This document shows, one piece after another, positions 20,706 to 31,804 of a DNA stretch of 64,000 bases. The notes beneath the pieces are model-generated. The model saw only the letters and a list, made by a program, of their open reading frames with translations. It did not search any database and was not told where the DNA came from. This DNA comes from Petaurus breviceps papuanus (Eukaryota; Chordata; Mammalia; Diprotodontia; Petauridae): the NCBI GenBank assembly GCA_028583685.1, contig JAMXIF010000222.1:771921-835920 (forward strand), written 5' to 3'. The translations under genes were made by a program, and so were the position numbers. Numbering within the stretch: the stretch's first letter is position 1; each line of letters starts with the position of its first letter.

Positions 20706-20929
20706 ACTAGAAATACAAAAACAGAGCGAAATACCAACTGGGGAGACACTACAGCCATATGAAGCCTGAAAGGCCTCGTGTGGGCAGCAGGACTTAATCT
20801 GAACCAGAGCCAGGAGTTCTAAGAGGCAGGGGCAAAGGGGAAGATCAGCCCAGGCATGAGGAACAAGTCTGGATAAAGTCATGGAAGCAGGAGACAATGC
20901 AGTTTACAAAAGCTCTTTCTGAACAACAG

Positions 20930-21110
20930 CTTTGTGAAGTGGTCAGGCAAATTTTAATATCCCCATTTTACATATTGGGAAACTGAGATTCATAAGGATG
21001 AAACAATTTTCCCAGGGTCAAAAAGGTAGTAAGTTTTAGAACTAGGACTAAGAATCAAATCTCATCATGATTCCAGAACTCTCTCCTAGCATCACCTTCA
21101 TTTCAGGAGC
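20930..21110 (-). mobile_element. MIR-type SINE
   Basis: 'tatccccattttacatattggg', 'caattttcccagggtcaaaaagg' and 'aatcaaatctcatcatgattcc' mark a diverged antisense MIR. Confidence 0.65.
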
Positions 21111-21279
21111 ATTTCTAACAAATGTGTTCATTTTTGAAGAATTTCCATTGGCTAGCAGAGTGCCTTGAGCACAGTGAGTATTCAACAGATATTTGTTAGA
21201 TTGTACTGGATTGGACTATTGGTCCTTTCTGGAAATGTACTTTTTTGTGCCATGAATTGTACTTGCTTCAATGTCTGCT

Positions 21280-21540
21280 AATTACTGGCATTAATTTGTA
21301 GAATGAGGTTCTGCCAGCATCTTTCCATTTCCTTTGGGATAGCTTAATTACTATTTTAAGAATCTTCTGTTATTAGACCCCCACCCCCAATCAGAATTTA
21401 GTTGGTAAATAATTCAAGAAGGCACGTTTCCAGCAGGGAGTTGCCAGGGCCGATATTTCATGACTCATGACGTCCTTCTGAGACACATGATCTAGTCCCC
21501 ATGAGGTTAAGAGCATATTAATGAACACACACAGACTCTC
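21280..21540. promoter_or_regulatory. Candidate conserved non-coding block (speculative)
   Basis: Unique sequence with CTAATTACTGG, GCATTAATTTG, GCTTAATTAC and a TGACTCATGACGTC element near 21464 that combines AP-1-like and CRE-like cores. No repeat words were seen. Enhancer function is inference. Confidence 0.25.
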
Positions 21541-21544
21541 ACAG

Positions 21545-22370
21545 ATTCCAATACCTTGTTCTCCTCTTCATCCTTCTGTCTTCCTTTATCTGATCCTGCT
21601 CATGGCTTTGCCATCCATCATCCCATACTAGGCAGGGTGATTTCTCCAGAAACCCCATCCTCAGACTTGATGAGGCTTTAAATATTTTATATTTTCTTTA
21701 TTTAGCACAGCCAGGTTCCAGGTAGAGAATTTAATGCCCATCCAACACTGTCCATTCCTCAGATGTTTGTTTGGGGGTTTATTTTGGTACCTCAGATGGG
21801 TAGAGGAGATTAAAACATTAACTGTCTCTCAGTTTAGTCTTTCCAGTCAATTTGAATATGTCAGCAACTCTCTTACCCATGAACATACAGAGAAAGACAC
21901 GTTGAAAAGCAAACAAAGAAGACAACATGGTATGGCTTGCCCTGCTCTCCACTCCAGCTACCATGTGGCTATGTGCACATGCAAGATAAACAACTTGCCC
22001 TGCATAAGCAAGCTGTAGGCCCAGCTTCTGGCAGCCTTCTTTGGGGTTCTTTCCTGATCTTAAGTGAATATCTCTCCAGAGTGATGCATTCAGGCTCAGA
22101 GATAACTGTTAGTTTTAGAAGTCCATGCATCCCAGGTCCTTTGTGCAGGAACTGACTGGCATCTCAGGGAGGATTGATAGAATCACAGAAATTGAGAGTT
22201 GGAACAGTTAGCAGTCATCTAACAAAATGAATTCCCCATATATCAAGTCCTTGCTCCAGGGCTATTGGAGACGCCACTGTCCATTAAGGGAATGAACCTA
22301 TGTCTGGCCCATTTTCCCCACAGTTATGGACAAACTGAAATGAAATGGAACAACGTTATTTAGCATTCAT
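21545..22370. other. No recognised gene
   Basis: Frames at 21734-22018 and 21937-22155 lack domains. A short MIR-like start is possible at 22165-22260 ('gagagttggaacagttagcag'). Nothing else was recognised. Confidence 0.4.
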
Positions 22371-22375
22371 CCAAA

Positions 22376-22542
22376 TTTTTTTTTTGATTTTTGGAGGGCA
22401 ATTGGGGCTAAGTGACTCGCCCAAGGTCACACGGCTAGTTTTTTTGTGTTAAGTGTCTGAAGTCGTATTTGAACTCAGGTTGTCCTGACTCCAGGGCTGG
22501 TGCCCTATTCACTGCTCCATCTAGCTGTCTCCCCCTTTTTTT
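22376..22542 (-). mobile_element. tRNA-derived SINE, WSINE1-like
   Basis: Antisense copy from a poly-T start through 'gtgactcgcccaaggtcacacgg', 'atttgaactcaggttgtcctgac' and 'ccatctagctgtctcccc'. The flanks GCATTCATCCAA and GCATGCATCCAA form a target duplication with one mismatch. Confidence 0.92.
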
Positions 22543-22544
22543 GC

Positions 22545-23010
22545 ATGCATCCAATTTACTTTATAGTCTGAAGATGCTTAAGCTTCAGTCTCTAAGGAGA
22601 AGGCAACTATAGCTATGAGTTAGGTTACTGAATCTTGTTTTAAATCTTTGTGTCAATGGGTGCTTGGGTTTTATAGTTAACCTTTCTTTTGTGTGTAGGA
22701 AATAAATACCTGTCCCATACCCAATCTGTACATATTGTCAATTGAATAGCTTTCTACTCCTCCTTCCTTTGAGGGACAAAAGGGCAACTGTAGGCAAGAA
22801 TCACAATTTATTTTTTAAATACTTTGTTCTAGAGGTTCCAGAGTGAAGGCTTAAAGAGCAGAAGGATATGGGAAAAAGGAGCCTGGGTGTCTTCTGATTC
22901 AAGGCCAGTCAGCTTCTAAGGAGCTTTGCTAGTTTAGCTTCACTTTACACCGAGGACTGAATCTGGAATTTGGTCTGGAGCAAATATCAGCATCAAGAGT
23001 AGGTAGTACC
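22545..23010. other. No recognised feature
   Basis: No gene or confidently named repeat was seen. Confidence 0.4.
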
Positions 23011-23014
23011 CTTA

Positions 23015-23268
23015 GGGGGAGGGAGGGAGGGAGGGAGAGAGACAGAGAGACAGAGACAGAGAGAGACAGAGAGAGATAGAGACAGAGAGAGAGACAGAAA
23101 GAGACAGAGACACACACACACACACANNNNNNNNNNNNNNNNNNNNNNNNNNNNNNNNNNNNNNNNNNNNNNNNNNNNNNNNNNNNNNNNNNNNNNNNNN
23201 NNNNNNNNNNNNNNNNNNNNNNNNNNGAGACAGAGACAGAGACAGAGAGAGAGAGGGAGGGAGAGAAT
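23015..23268. repeat. (GA)n, (CAGAGA)n and (CA)n microsatellite around a gap
   Basis: Purine-rich GGGA and GAGACAGAGA steps pass into (CA)n, then a gap, then GAGACAGAGA again. The assembly break probably results from the repeat. Confidence 0.95.
23127..23226. other. Assembly gap (100 N)
   Basis: Exactly 100 N, the usual placeholder for a gap of unknown size. Confidence 0.99.
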
Positions 23269-23269
23269 G

Positions 23270-24105
23270 AGAGTATGTAGTTCCCTCAGCCCCTTGAGTT
23301 CGTTAATGACCCTGAATGGATGCTATATATAAAATAAATATAAAATGACTTTAGGGAAGAGAAAACAATAACCATTGGTGGATGGAGGGATGAGAGAAGG
23401 CCTCATTTATGAGGAGGTACCTAAGCTAAATTAAAAAAGAGATCCAACCCTGGGGTTCACACCAGCTGCTCAAGACATAGACTTCTGTGGCTCAAGGAGA
23501 GGATGAGTCAGTCCAAGAGCTGACATCTGGGTCCTGCTCCCCTCTGATATTCTGATTCTCTTACTCATCACTTGTTCAAGGTCACATAGCCATCCCTGGC
23601 AGAGCCAGAGGGAGGTCCCAGCTCCTCTGTCTCCAGGACCCAGGTTTTTCTTCCACATCAGAATCCATGCTACCCTTCATGCCTCCCTCCTCCAGGACAG
23701 TCTCCATCCATTCCTCAAATATAAAGACAAACTTAAAAGGCAAAATAACCTAAAGCCTTTGGCCTCCATTCTAACTTGACAGTATTTCCCAATGAACGCT
23801 GAATACAGCTGCCTATGTCAGAACAGACTTTGAGTTCAGCTATTTAGAGAAAGATGAGTGTTCAGACCTCCCAAGTAATTGAGGAAGAGAGATATTGAGC
23901 AGTGAGGGCTCAGGGTCGCTGAGATGGACTTTCCGACTTGGCCCCAGCAGTCACTACTTAGCCAGGTCCTGGTGGCAGCCAGCGTGGGAGGAAGCTTGGA
24001 GAGCTATTGTTATATAAAAGCTAGCTCTTGTTATATAAATATTAGCTTGTTTCTGAAGGATCTGAAATCTTGGCCCATTGGTAGGAAGAAAAGAAGGAAA
24101 GAAGG
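23270..24105. other. No recognised gene
   Basis: A short MIR-like part is possible at 23500-23640 (antisense 'ttgttcaaggtcacatagcc'). The minus-strand frame there lacks a domain. Confidence 0.4.
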
Positions 24106-24109
24106 CAGG

Positions 24110-24320
24110 GAAAAAGCATCTATTAAACATCTGCTATGTTCCAGGCACCTGGTAGGCAGATGCTATTATTATCCCCATTTTACAGATGAGGAAATTGAGG
24201 CAGGCAAAGGTTAAGTGACTTGCCTAGAGACACACAACTAGTAAGTGTCTTAGGTAAGATTTGAACTCAGATCTCCTTGAGGTCCTGCATTCTACCCACT
24301 GTATCACCTAGGTGTCTCTA
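24110..24320 (-). mobile_element. CORE-SINE, antisense
   Basis: 'atctattaaacatctgctatgttccagg', 'tatccccattttacagatgagg', 'gttaagtgacttgcctagag', 'gatttgaactcagatctcc' and the head 'ctaggtgtctc' give a nearly complete copy. Confidence 0.85.
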
Positions 24321-24454
24321 GGCTGGAGATGTCTAGATCATTTTAGAGAGCTATCTCTTACGGACTTTTTATTATATGGTTCACTCTCATTGTTACAATC
24401 AGGGACTGAACTTAGGAGATGAAGTCGATCAGAGTCTCCTGGCTTGTCCATCAT

Positions 24455-24540
24455 CCTCTTCTTTTATGTATGTATCTGATGTCTCCCCAATAAAATGCAA
24501 GTCCCTAAGGGCTGGGATGCTTTCAACACTTGCTGTTTGA
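24455..24540 (+). mobile_element. LINE-2 3' end fragment
   Basis: 'gtctccccaataaaatgcaagtccctaagggctggg' is the sense L2 3' UTR. Confidence 0.55.
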
Positions 24541-24544
24541 TGGA

Positions 24545-25330
24545 TTGAAAGATTCTGCAGACCTCTTCTGTTCTGTCACTTCCCTTACCTCTCTCTCAGC
24601 TGCTGACCCAGCTCCTCCTTTACAAAGATGGAGGCCATCACTGTGGGGCTCTCTGCCTCCACGTAACATCCAGAGGTTTTATCCATTTTCCTCCTTCCTT
24701 CCTGTCTATGATCAAATTCATATTCACCCTTAATCCCCTCTTTCTCCTCGACTCCCCCTCCTTTTCTCTTCCTGAGAGCATGGCTCTTTCTGTTTCTCTC
24801 TGAAGAAACTATCCCTGTGACTCTCTTGATCTTCGTGATGCACTTCTGACTCTGTGTTTGTCTCTCTCTTACATCTTCAGTCTCTTGCATATTTTTTATT
24901 TGTTTTTCCTCCACTGAGCAAAGGTCCAAGTCTCCTCCATTTAAAGAAAACCAGCCCTAGCCCCCCACTTTTGTTACTCCACAGTCCCATTTCTTTCTCT
25001 TTAGCTGTCAGACACCTGGAAAGAGTACTTTTCAATGGCTGTCTCTTCTTCCCCACCGCTCCTTGAGTCCTCATTCCCCAGCAGTTACATAATTGTTCTT
25101 ATCATGTGAAATTTCCCGTCTCCAAGGTCACTCAAGGTTTTGCTCAGTTGTGATCCTCCATGATCTACCTCTCTGAAACATTCAACACTGCTTACTTTGA
25201 CTACTAATGGAAACACAATAGGCATTCATTCAATGACTCATGTGTGCAAAATGCTGAACCACATCGTGGTGGAGATGTACCATTTGGTTAAGATCTGGAT
25301 CGTGATCTTCCAGAGCTCAAAATCTAGTGA
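24545..25330. other. Pyrimidine-rich unique stretch
   Basis: C/T-rich on the plus strand, with long frames on both strands (for example 24585-24929 minus) that are explained by base bias. Possibly an old L2 part; I cannot fix it. Confidence 0.35.
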
Positions 25331-25339
25331 GGAATGAGA

Positions 25340-25700
25340 TCCCAGCATAGAGCAGTACATCCCACAGGTCTGGGTCACCCAGCTCTTCAGTTAGGCTCTC
25401 AGGATGCTGTACTCTTCTGGTCTCCTATGTCTCTGAGTGACCCCATTCCATCTCCTTTGTTGGCTGTCTTCCCCTTCATCCCTACACGAAGCTGCTGTTG
25501 CTCAAAGTTTTGCCTATGGCTTTCTTCTAAACACTCTCTCCTATGACTTCAACCACCATGACTATGTGGACTAGTCCCAAGTTTATAGCCCTCCCCTAAC
25601 CTCTGACTTCTTACACTTTGCTGCCATAACTTGGCTTCAGGTTCCCCATGGGGCTGTCCCCAGTATCTGATGTCTCTTCATGCTGAAACACTGGAAAAGG
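25340..25700 (+). mobile_element. LINE-2, sense, reverse-transcriptase segment
   Basis: 'tcttctaaacactctctcctatgacttcaacc', 'gactatgtggactagtcccaag' and 'tatagccctcccctaacctctgacttc' correspond to the L2 ORF2 stretch that encodes LYTLSFGD...YADDSQIYL. The catalytic motif has decayed to an HDYVD-like reading followed by a stop. Old and inactive. Confidence 0.6.
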
Positions 25701-25704
25701 TCCT

Positions 25705-26765
25705 TCTGGGGGGCTCTGTTTTGATATTGGCCAATTCTCTTTCGTCCTCTACTTCTAACTTTCAGGAGTCTGACATCATGGCCCGACCCAGGTAACTTCA
25801 TCCCCAAATCTTTACCTCTACCACATGTCTTCCCTCAGTTTCCTCTCCTGTGAAAAGAAAGTATTAGACTTGATGACCTCCAAAGTCCCTTTTAGTCCAA
25901 AATCAATAATAAATTCAACATCTAATCTCCTGTCAGGGACATGTCTAGAAGCCTTACAGGTTGTTAGGGTCTGCTAGACCTGGAACTCTATTAGAAAAGC
26001 CTCTAAGACTGCTAGGTCACTTTCCCACCTCCATACCTCAGGCATCAAGAAACAATTTCAGCTAAGAGACAAAGGACACATGATAAAAAATGTCCAAATG
26101 GCCTACTCCACCCCCCATTTTCAATTTCAAGATTGCATTGTAAATAAAATAGGATCCCCTGGATTATGAGTCAATCCAAAAAGCTTAGAAATGGGAATCA
26201 AGCGCCCAAGCCTTTGTGAAAATATTGCCTTTATCTGGAAGGGCTGTTTTGGTTGGTTTGTGTTGTTGTTGATGCCTAAAGAAGGACATCCAGGGCAATG
26301 ATGTCAATCCAGCCAACGCGAGGTCTTTATGAATGAGATAGAGATTTGAATTGAATAATAGTACAGTTAGGTCAGTTTCCAACTGCATAAATGACCAGAT
26401 TCAACGAGTGACAATGAATGGATGGATTATAATCTGGATGGGAAGTAGCTTGAGAGAATACACGTGGCTCTGCTTTTGGACACAGTCCAAGAGTGGGTCC
26501 ATATATTTCTCTCAGTGGCATGGAGGAAGGAGTCGATGGCAATATTGAGCGAATTTGCAATTGGCATAAGTCTAGAATGAATTGCTAATAAATCAGACGA
26601 CAAAGTCAGGGTATCAAAGTGACTTATTAGGCTGGAATAATTAGCTAAGCCTACTCAGGGGACATTTATTTATTATATTTTTGGTTGAGATCTGTAATTA
26701 AATCAGTGTAGAAGACTGTACCAATGCAGAGCTTCATCTTGCTTGAGTTTCCTCAACAATCTTTA
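25705..26765. other. Mostly unrecognised; small MIR and LINE tail scraps
   Basis: A MIR-like tail is likely at 25845-25910 ('gtattagacttgatgacctcc'). A scrap of the CR1/L2-clade LINE 3' end is possible at 26255-26330. No gene seen. Confidence 0.4.
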
Positions 26766-26769
26766 AAAA

Positions 26770-26918
26770 AAAGTGAAATTGTTATCCTCCTGTTATATAT
26801 GGGGAAACTAAGGCTGAGAGAATTGATGGAGTGTGGCAAGGTTCACACATGTGTTTGAGGCAGGATTTCAAGGTAGGCCTTCCTCCTTTCCAGTCTAATG
26901 CACTATCACACCACAACA
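26770..26918 (-). mobile_element. MIR-type SINE
   Basis: 'gttatcctcctgttatatatgggg', 'gggaaactaaggctgagag' and 'ggcaggatttcaaggtagg' mark an antisense MIR-like copy. Confidence 0.6.
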
Positions 26919-27094
26919 GGGATGCATATAAAGACCTGCCCTTGGGTTAAAGAAATCAGACTCAGATGGTGATGCTTCTTGTGCAGAGATATAGAGGTTG
27001 ACTGTATGAGACAGCCGCAGAGTGTTTTGGGAGTGTCAGTAATTGGGGGCATTAGAGAAGACTTTGCAGAGAAGGGGTATCTGAGTTTGACTTT

Positions 27095-28261
27095 TGTGAT
27101 AGTAATGGCAATTAAATATTCCCCTGTATTGGCTTGGTTTTCAAACTGATTGTGTTAAAACCCAGAGTTTGTTAATCTCACCTGTGGGATGGACTTGTTG
27201 ATGTGAAAAGAAAGTCCTGAACTGGGAGGAGCTGGTGACGTAGATTTGGAGAGATAAGAGAGAGGCGGAAGATCTTTTTGGAAGCAGCACCTCGTGGAGA
27301 GAGAGAGAGACTAAGAGAATTGCTGGTGGCCGCTTTGAATTGCCCTGGACTTTTGAGACCTGCCCCCTGAGCTGCCAAGGACTGAGGAGACATGGCTGTT
27401 TTGCTGGTACTTTGTCTGTCTGTTTTGATGTTATTTTGCCAGATTTGTCCACTGGTGAAAGACAGTCCTTTTGTTGAAGAAGTCCTGAAACCTGGCTGTT
27501 CACTAAGAAGCCCTGAGACTGCCCTGCAGACAGAGAGTGAATACTGTCCACTGGCGAAGGACAGTGCTGTTGTTGCAGGGGTCTGGAGACTGTCCTGCAG
27601 ACAGAATGAATACTGTCCACTGGTGAAGGACAGTGCTGTTGCAAAACAGCCTTTCTGTTGGTTCAGAAGCCCTGAAGAAGGATTTTCTTGTTGTATGTTT
27701 ACAGAAATCCTGGGAGAGGGCTTTGCTAATGTGTTCAGGGGTTCTAGGACTGTTCTACAGACAGAGGATGAATTCATGAAGGGACTGGCAATGTATCTTA
27801 TGGCCTTGCTAAGCCTTGTCTCCCCAGGAACTAAGATTGCTGAGAACTTGCCTCGTGTCAAGATGAAGAAAAGACCTCCATTTGGGTATTAAGTGCTGTG
27901 TTTAAACTTGATGTAACTCTGGGGTAGATTCAATTGTGATCCAGGGGTGGGGAACTTTTGACCTTATGTTTGGAAACTAATCTCCATTTGAGAAGAGGGA
28001 CTTTGTGGTGGATTAAATTAAGGTATAGCCTAGGGGTGGAGAAGTATTTAGAACAGAGACTTTGTAATTGATTGAATGATTGGAAGGTCCTGGGGTGGGG
28101 TAGTACTTGGAGATTATTTAATCACGCTTAGTAAATGCTATATTTGGAATGATGTCATGTTTTGATCTTCTCTGTTCTTGGTTTGTCACTGAATAAAATG
28201 GAGAGCCCCTATGTTGGTATTTTGAACCTGGGAAGTTGCCTTTGCTTGGTATTACAGTACA
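27095..28261 (+). mobile_element. Solo LTR of an endogenous retrovirus, family A, copy 1
   Basis: The element runs TGTGATAG...TACA (1167 bp) and is flanked by a perfect 5-bp target duplication, ACTTT (27090-27094 and 28262-28266). An AATAAA signal lies at 28192-28197, which places the transcript end near the 3' side. A 71-bp direct repeat starts at 27517 and 27588. No internal retroviral region lies beside it, so it is a solo LTR left by recombination. Sister copy at 52098-53522; the two appear closely similar by eye. A 5-bp duplication suits ERVL-like and some other groups, so I do not assign a class. The long frames on both strands are incidental. Confidence 0.88.
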
Positions 28262-28531
28262 ACTTTAAAGGATAGCTTGGACATCTAGAGTGAGAGAAGG
28301 AAGACGTTGCATTCAAAACAAACCGCCTGAGCCAAAGGAAAAAGATGCTATGAATCACCTGGGAGAGATTTGTAGTAGAGGAGTACCCTGCTCAGGTCTA
28401 TGATGTTACTATACATGAGATGTATGGTTAGGGTTCAGGATTTTATTGTGAGCAGAAATAAAATGAAGGAGCTTAGTATTCATTAACTCTGCCATTTGGG
28501 ACCAAGAAGAAAAGCTCCAGACTTGGAGGGC

Positions 28532-29065
28532 TGTAATGTGAATGTAAATTTTTAAGATCTTCCCTGCCCCTAGGCTAAAGTGCACCTGGAGCCTGGGGTG
28601 GGAGGCTTGTTTTTCAGTAGATACTTCTTGATTGGCCAGTGGGTCAATAAGGTTGTTACATTCTCTGAGCCAGGAGAAGGCTTTATAAGCCCTGATGTGT
28701 AGCTTTGTTTTGGGACTCACTTTGAGAAGTGTTCTGTGATTTGATCTGAATTCTGGGAAGCCGTTGTTGAGAGTCCCCCGGCTTTGAAAAACCCAGAATA
28801 TGGAAACCCAGATGTTGACTGGGTATGGATGTAATGGTTGGACAGTTTGGAAATCTGTCTACTTGATGTTTCTGTCTTGATAATTATGCCTGTATACTTT
28901 GAGGTTCAGGGCGCTGACCTTTTCTCCTGAACAAGGTAAACGATATATGTCTGACTGATTAAAGTAAGCTTGTTAACCCATTTTGAGTTGCTTTCCTTTA
29001 ACAAAGCAGATCCAAGAACCTGTGTGAGCAGGCACCCTGGGGACACTGGGGTGCTTGCTGCAACA
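28532..29065 (+). mobile_element. Solo LTR of an endogenous retrovirus, family B
   Basis: The element runs TGTAATGTG...GCAACA (534 bp) with a perfect 5-bp target duplication, AGGGC (28527-28531 and 29066-29070). It has a TATA-like TTTATAAG at 28682 and an ATTAAA signal near 28958. Unrelated by eye to family A, although it starts only about 270 bp beyond that copy. No internal region is attached. Confidence 0.82.
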
Positions 29066-29114
29066 AGGGCCTTCCCCCTCAGTGGTTTTTGGGAGACCCC
29101 TGAATTTGTTGAAA

Positions 29115-29242
29115 ATACCCTAATCACATTCCACTGGACTGCAAATGCCTCGAGGCTGGGTATTGTTTCATTTGGGCCTTTGAAGCCCGAATGTTTTTAT
29201 TTTTGCTTTGTAACTCGCATAAGAGGTGCTTAATAAATGTTT
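29115..29242 (+). mobile_element. LINE-2 3' end
   Basis: 'cacattccactggactgcaaatgcctcgagg', 'ttttgctttgtaactcgc' and 'gtgcttaataaatg' match the sense L2 terminus in diverged form. Confidence 0.6.
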
Positions 29243-29256
29243 ATCCAACTGTATTC

Positions 29257-29258
<2 letters not shown>

Positions 29259-29296
<38 letters not shown>
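29259..29296. repeat. (TA)n microsatellite
   Basis: About 17 TA units, immediately after the L2 terminus. Confidence 0.95.
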
Positions 29297-29299
29297 TGC

Positions 29300-29865
29300 A
29301 TGATGTATACATGCATGTGAGTGTGTATATATGTATACAAATGCAGATAGATAAATAAAGACATTAATTTTTATATTTACATGTAGGAACATACTCAGTT
29401 AAATTCACACTTTAAAAGATAAGGGTATTCAATGTCATGATGCTAACAGGTTTTGTATTATCACCCAGTCCAGTGAGAGCTCAAATCCCAATGGGACTGA
29501 TATTTTAAAGAGGTGCTCCTGTGATGGATGAGACATTCCACATTCATTATTTTTAATAGGTGTTGTATGTCAACCCTCAGGGTACGCATCTGCACCTGCC
29601 ATTGAAAAGCGATCATTTCACTACAATACCCTCAAATAAAAGTGTCACTTTATTTTCCCAGGCACAATGATATGACACGCGGTAACATTTAAATCAGGGG
29701 CCACGAGGGCATTTTCACAGGAACACAATGTCTCCCAGTAGAAACAGTCACGTACCAATGGATTCTGGGGTGTTATTATTATCTTTGGAGAACTTGCCTC
29801 CTTCCTCTATGGGTCACACAGCTGAGCTCAGAAATCACACCTTCCAGTGGGTTTGCAAAATGTGA
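29300..29865. other. No recognised feature
   Basis: Unique-looking. Nothing that I can name. Confidence 0.4.
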
Positions 29866-29869
29866 AACC

Positions 29870-30075
29870 TGAATGTGTATGTGTATGTATATGTATGTGT
29901 ATTGTGTGAGTGTGTATATATGTATGTGTTGCATGTGTGTATGTGAACATGTGCATGTGTGCGCACATGTTTGTGTATGTGATTGCATGTATATGTATAT
30001 GTGTATGCATATGTGTGAGAGCATATGCGTGTGTATGTGTATGCGTGTTTGTGTGTGTATGTGTGTGTGTGTAGT
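29870..30075. repeat. Imperfect (TG)n/(TATG)n microsatellite
   Basis: Alternating TGTATG and GTGTG steps. Frames across it give only H/T or C/V/M repeats. Confidence 0.95.
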
Positions 30076-30079
30076 ATGG

Positions 30080-30398
30080 TGGAAATGCTCTGAAACCCAT
30101 GTGAGCCCCCTGCATCTGTTGGGGCTCCTCTTCAGGTTAGGGCACCTGAAATATTCCCCATTGTCAGGTACTGTTGGACAGCTCGAAGGGAGAAGGCACT
30201 GAAGTGGACAGGCTTAGCAGCAGCTATGCAATAAAAATCACCAGGACTGACCTCTCTCTTCTTTACTGTGATTGTGTTTTCAGTCCCTCATACAGGTGAC
30301 CTCCCTCCACTCCCAAAACCAGGACACCAATCAGGTCACATCTGCCCTGAGAAAAATCACAGCTTCGCCTGGCACGGAGGTGACTCTGCTTAATTCAG
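30080..30398. other. No recognised feature
   Basis: No gene or repeat recognised. Confidence 0.4.
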
Positions 30399-30399
30399 A

Positions 30400-30560
30400 G
30401 GCTCACAGAGTTAGAACCAGACAGGGCAACAGACAGAAGCCATCTGAGGCTGACCTCCTTAATTTAGAGATGAAGAACATGAGTTCTAGGGAGCAGAAGG
30501 CACTTACCTGAGATAACCTAATGAGGGAGAAGTGGGAGTGGAAACCAAGTTAGAGGGTCT
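30400..30560 (-). mobile_element. MIR-type SINE, diverged
   Basis: 'gctcacagagttagaaccagac...agaagccatctgaggctgacc', 'tttagagatgaagaacatgag' and 'cacttacctgagataacc' fit an antisense MIR-like layout. Confidence 0.5.
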
Positions 30561-30564
30561 GAGC

Positions 30565-30730
30565 TCTAGAGGTGGAAGGGACTTTAATCCCTGTGGTTTA
30601 CAGAGGAAACTGAGGCCCACACAGGTTAAATGACATGTCCAAGGTCACACAAGTGCTAAGTAATAAGTATATACATGCTTGAAGTGAAGTCTACTGACTG
30701 AAATCCATCACTTTCCCACTGAACTGTTCT
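30565..30730 (-). mobile_element. MIR-type SINE
   Basis: 'tagaggtggaagggactttaatcc', 'tttacagaggaaactgaggcc' and 'atgacatgtccaaggtcacac' give a clear antisense MIR core. Confidence 0.75.
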
Positions 30731-30789
30731 GCCTTGCAGTGAGGGACATTTCACAGACAAGGAAGGAGATTTTTCTTATGCCCAAGGAA

Positions 30790-30950
30790 TTTACCCCAAT
30801 ATTTCACACTATTCAAGTAGCCCAACCTCTTCCTGAAGCAGAAACATGCACAGCCAGTGGCCATCCAACAGGTGCTTCACGACCTCCAGGGTTCATTTTA
30901 CTTCTGGACAGCTCTCATTGTGAGGGGAATTGTTCCTTAAGAAAAACTAA
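30790..30950 (-). mobile_element. CR1/L3-like LINE 3' end
   Basis: 'ggtgcttcacgacctccagg' and 'cttctggacagctctcattgtgagg...tgttccttaagaaaaac' match the antisense CR1/L3 3' UTR. Confidence 0.55.
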
Positions 30951-31154
30951 TGTGATATTAGTCTACACTAAGGGAGGCATCATATCCAGAACTAGGCAGA
31001 TGGTGGTATCTACCTTGCCCAGGTCAGGTGCCATCTGGTGTACTGAGTTAAATTCTGGGTATCGCTTTTTGTGAAGGTCATTGATTACTACAGTGATAAG
31101 AAAGCCAACAGCCAAGACGGTAAAGAGCCTCAATCCCCTGTCACATTCACAAGT

Positions 31155-31260
31155 CAATGAACATTTAATAAGCCTGTACTATATGTCAAGCAATGGGGTT
31201 ACAAAGACTGACACAAAATACTCTTGACCCTCTGGGAGCTTATATTCAGATAGGAGTCAG
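31155..31260 (-). mobile_element. LINE-2 3' end
   Basis: 'gaacatttaataagcctgtactatatgtc' and 'ctctgggagcttatattcag' are the antisense L2 terminus. Confidence 0.65.
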
Positions 31261-31261
31261 G

Positions 31262-31375
31262 CAGCCAGAGAGACAGAAGGACAGATAGGTAGATAAGAGA
31301 CAGACAGATAGATGAATAGAAATCTCTATCTATCATCCATCATCTCTCTATCTACCTGTCATACCTATCTATATG
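31262..31375. repeat. Imperfect (GATA)n/(CTAT)n tract
   Basis: AGATAGAC steps give way to CTATCTAT steps, so the tract partly forms an inverted repeat around 31320. Confidence 0.85.
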
Positions 31376-31399
31376 CTAAAGGTCAATCATTTTAATACA

Positions 31400-31560
31400 C
31401 TACTTTCAAATAAAAATGTAAATCATAATAGATTTGCATGTTTACATATGCATCATACAGATGTGTTATAGGCACATAATAACATGTGTGTACATACAGG
31501 TACATGCACACTATATACATACATACATACACATGTGCTATTCACACACTATGGCCTGTG
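31400..31560. repeat. AT-rich (CATA)n-like low-complexity stretch
   Basis: Includes several ACATACAT units near 31510-31525. No gene. Confidence 0.6.
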
Positions 31561-31682
31561 TACAGTAGCAGTCGGCGTCTTCATAGTTGAAGTGATTACC
31601 TTCTGGTGGTGGGCACAAATGTGGACCTTGGGAATTGACATGTAACACTTACCAGATATAATGAAGTGGAATGTCTAATCCA

Positions 31683-31800
31683 GGAGTGGGGACCCTGTGG
31701 CCTTGAGGCGACATGTGGCCCTCCGACCCCTAAAGTATAGCCCTTTGACTGAATCCAAACTTCACAGAACACAGGTAGCCTTAAGGCTGCAGGTTTCCAC
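31683..31800 (+). mobile_element. hAT-type DNA transposon fragment (non-autonomous)
   Basis: Starts near a terminal-repeat-like 'aggagtggggaccctgtggcc' and continues 'gacatgtggccctccgacccc', 'agccctttgactgaatccaaac'. A related piece in reverse orientation lies at 43955-44046. The words match a marsupial hAT/Charlie-like terminus as I remember it. Only one end is present and no transposase is seen. Confidence 0.65.
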
Positions 31801-31804
31801 CTTT

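Noticed and set aside
27141-27892. Open frames of 166-227 codons on both strands
   Set aside because: They lie wholly inside a solo LTR and repeat with its 71-bp array. The same frames reappear in the sister LTR. Not genes.
29779-30202. H/T-rich and C/V/M-rich frames
   Set aside because: Products of a (TG)n/(TATG)n microsatellite.
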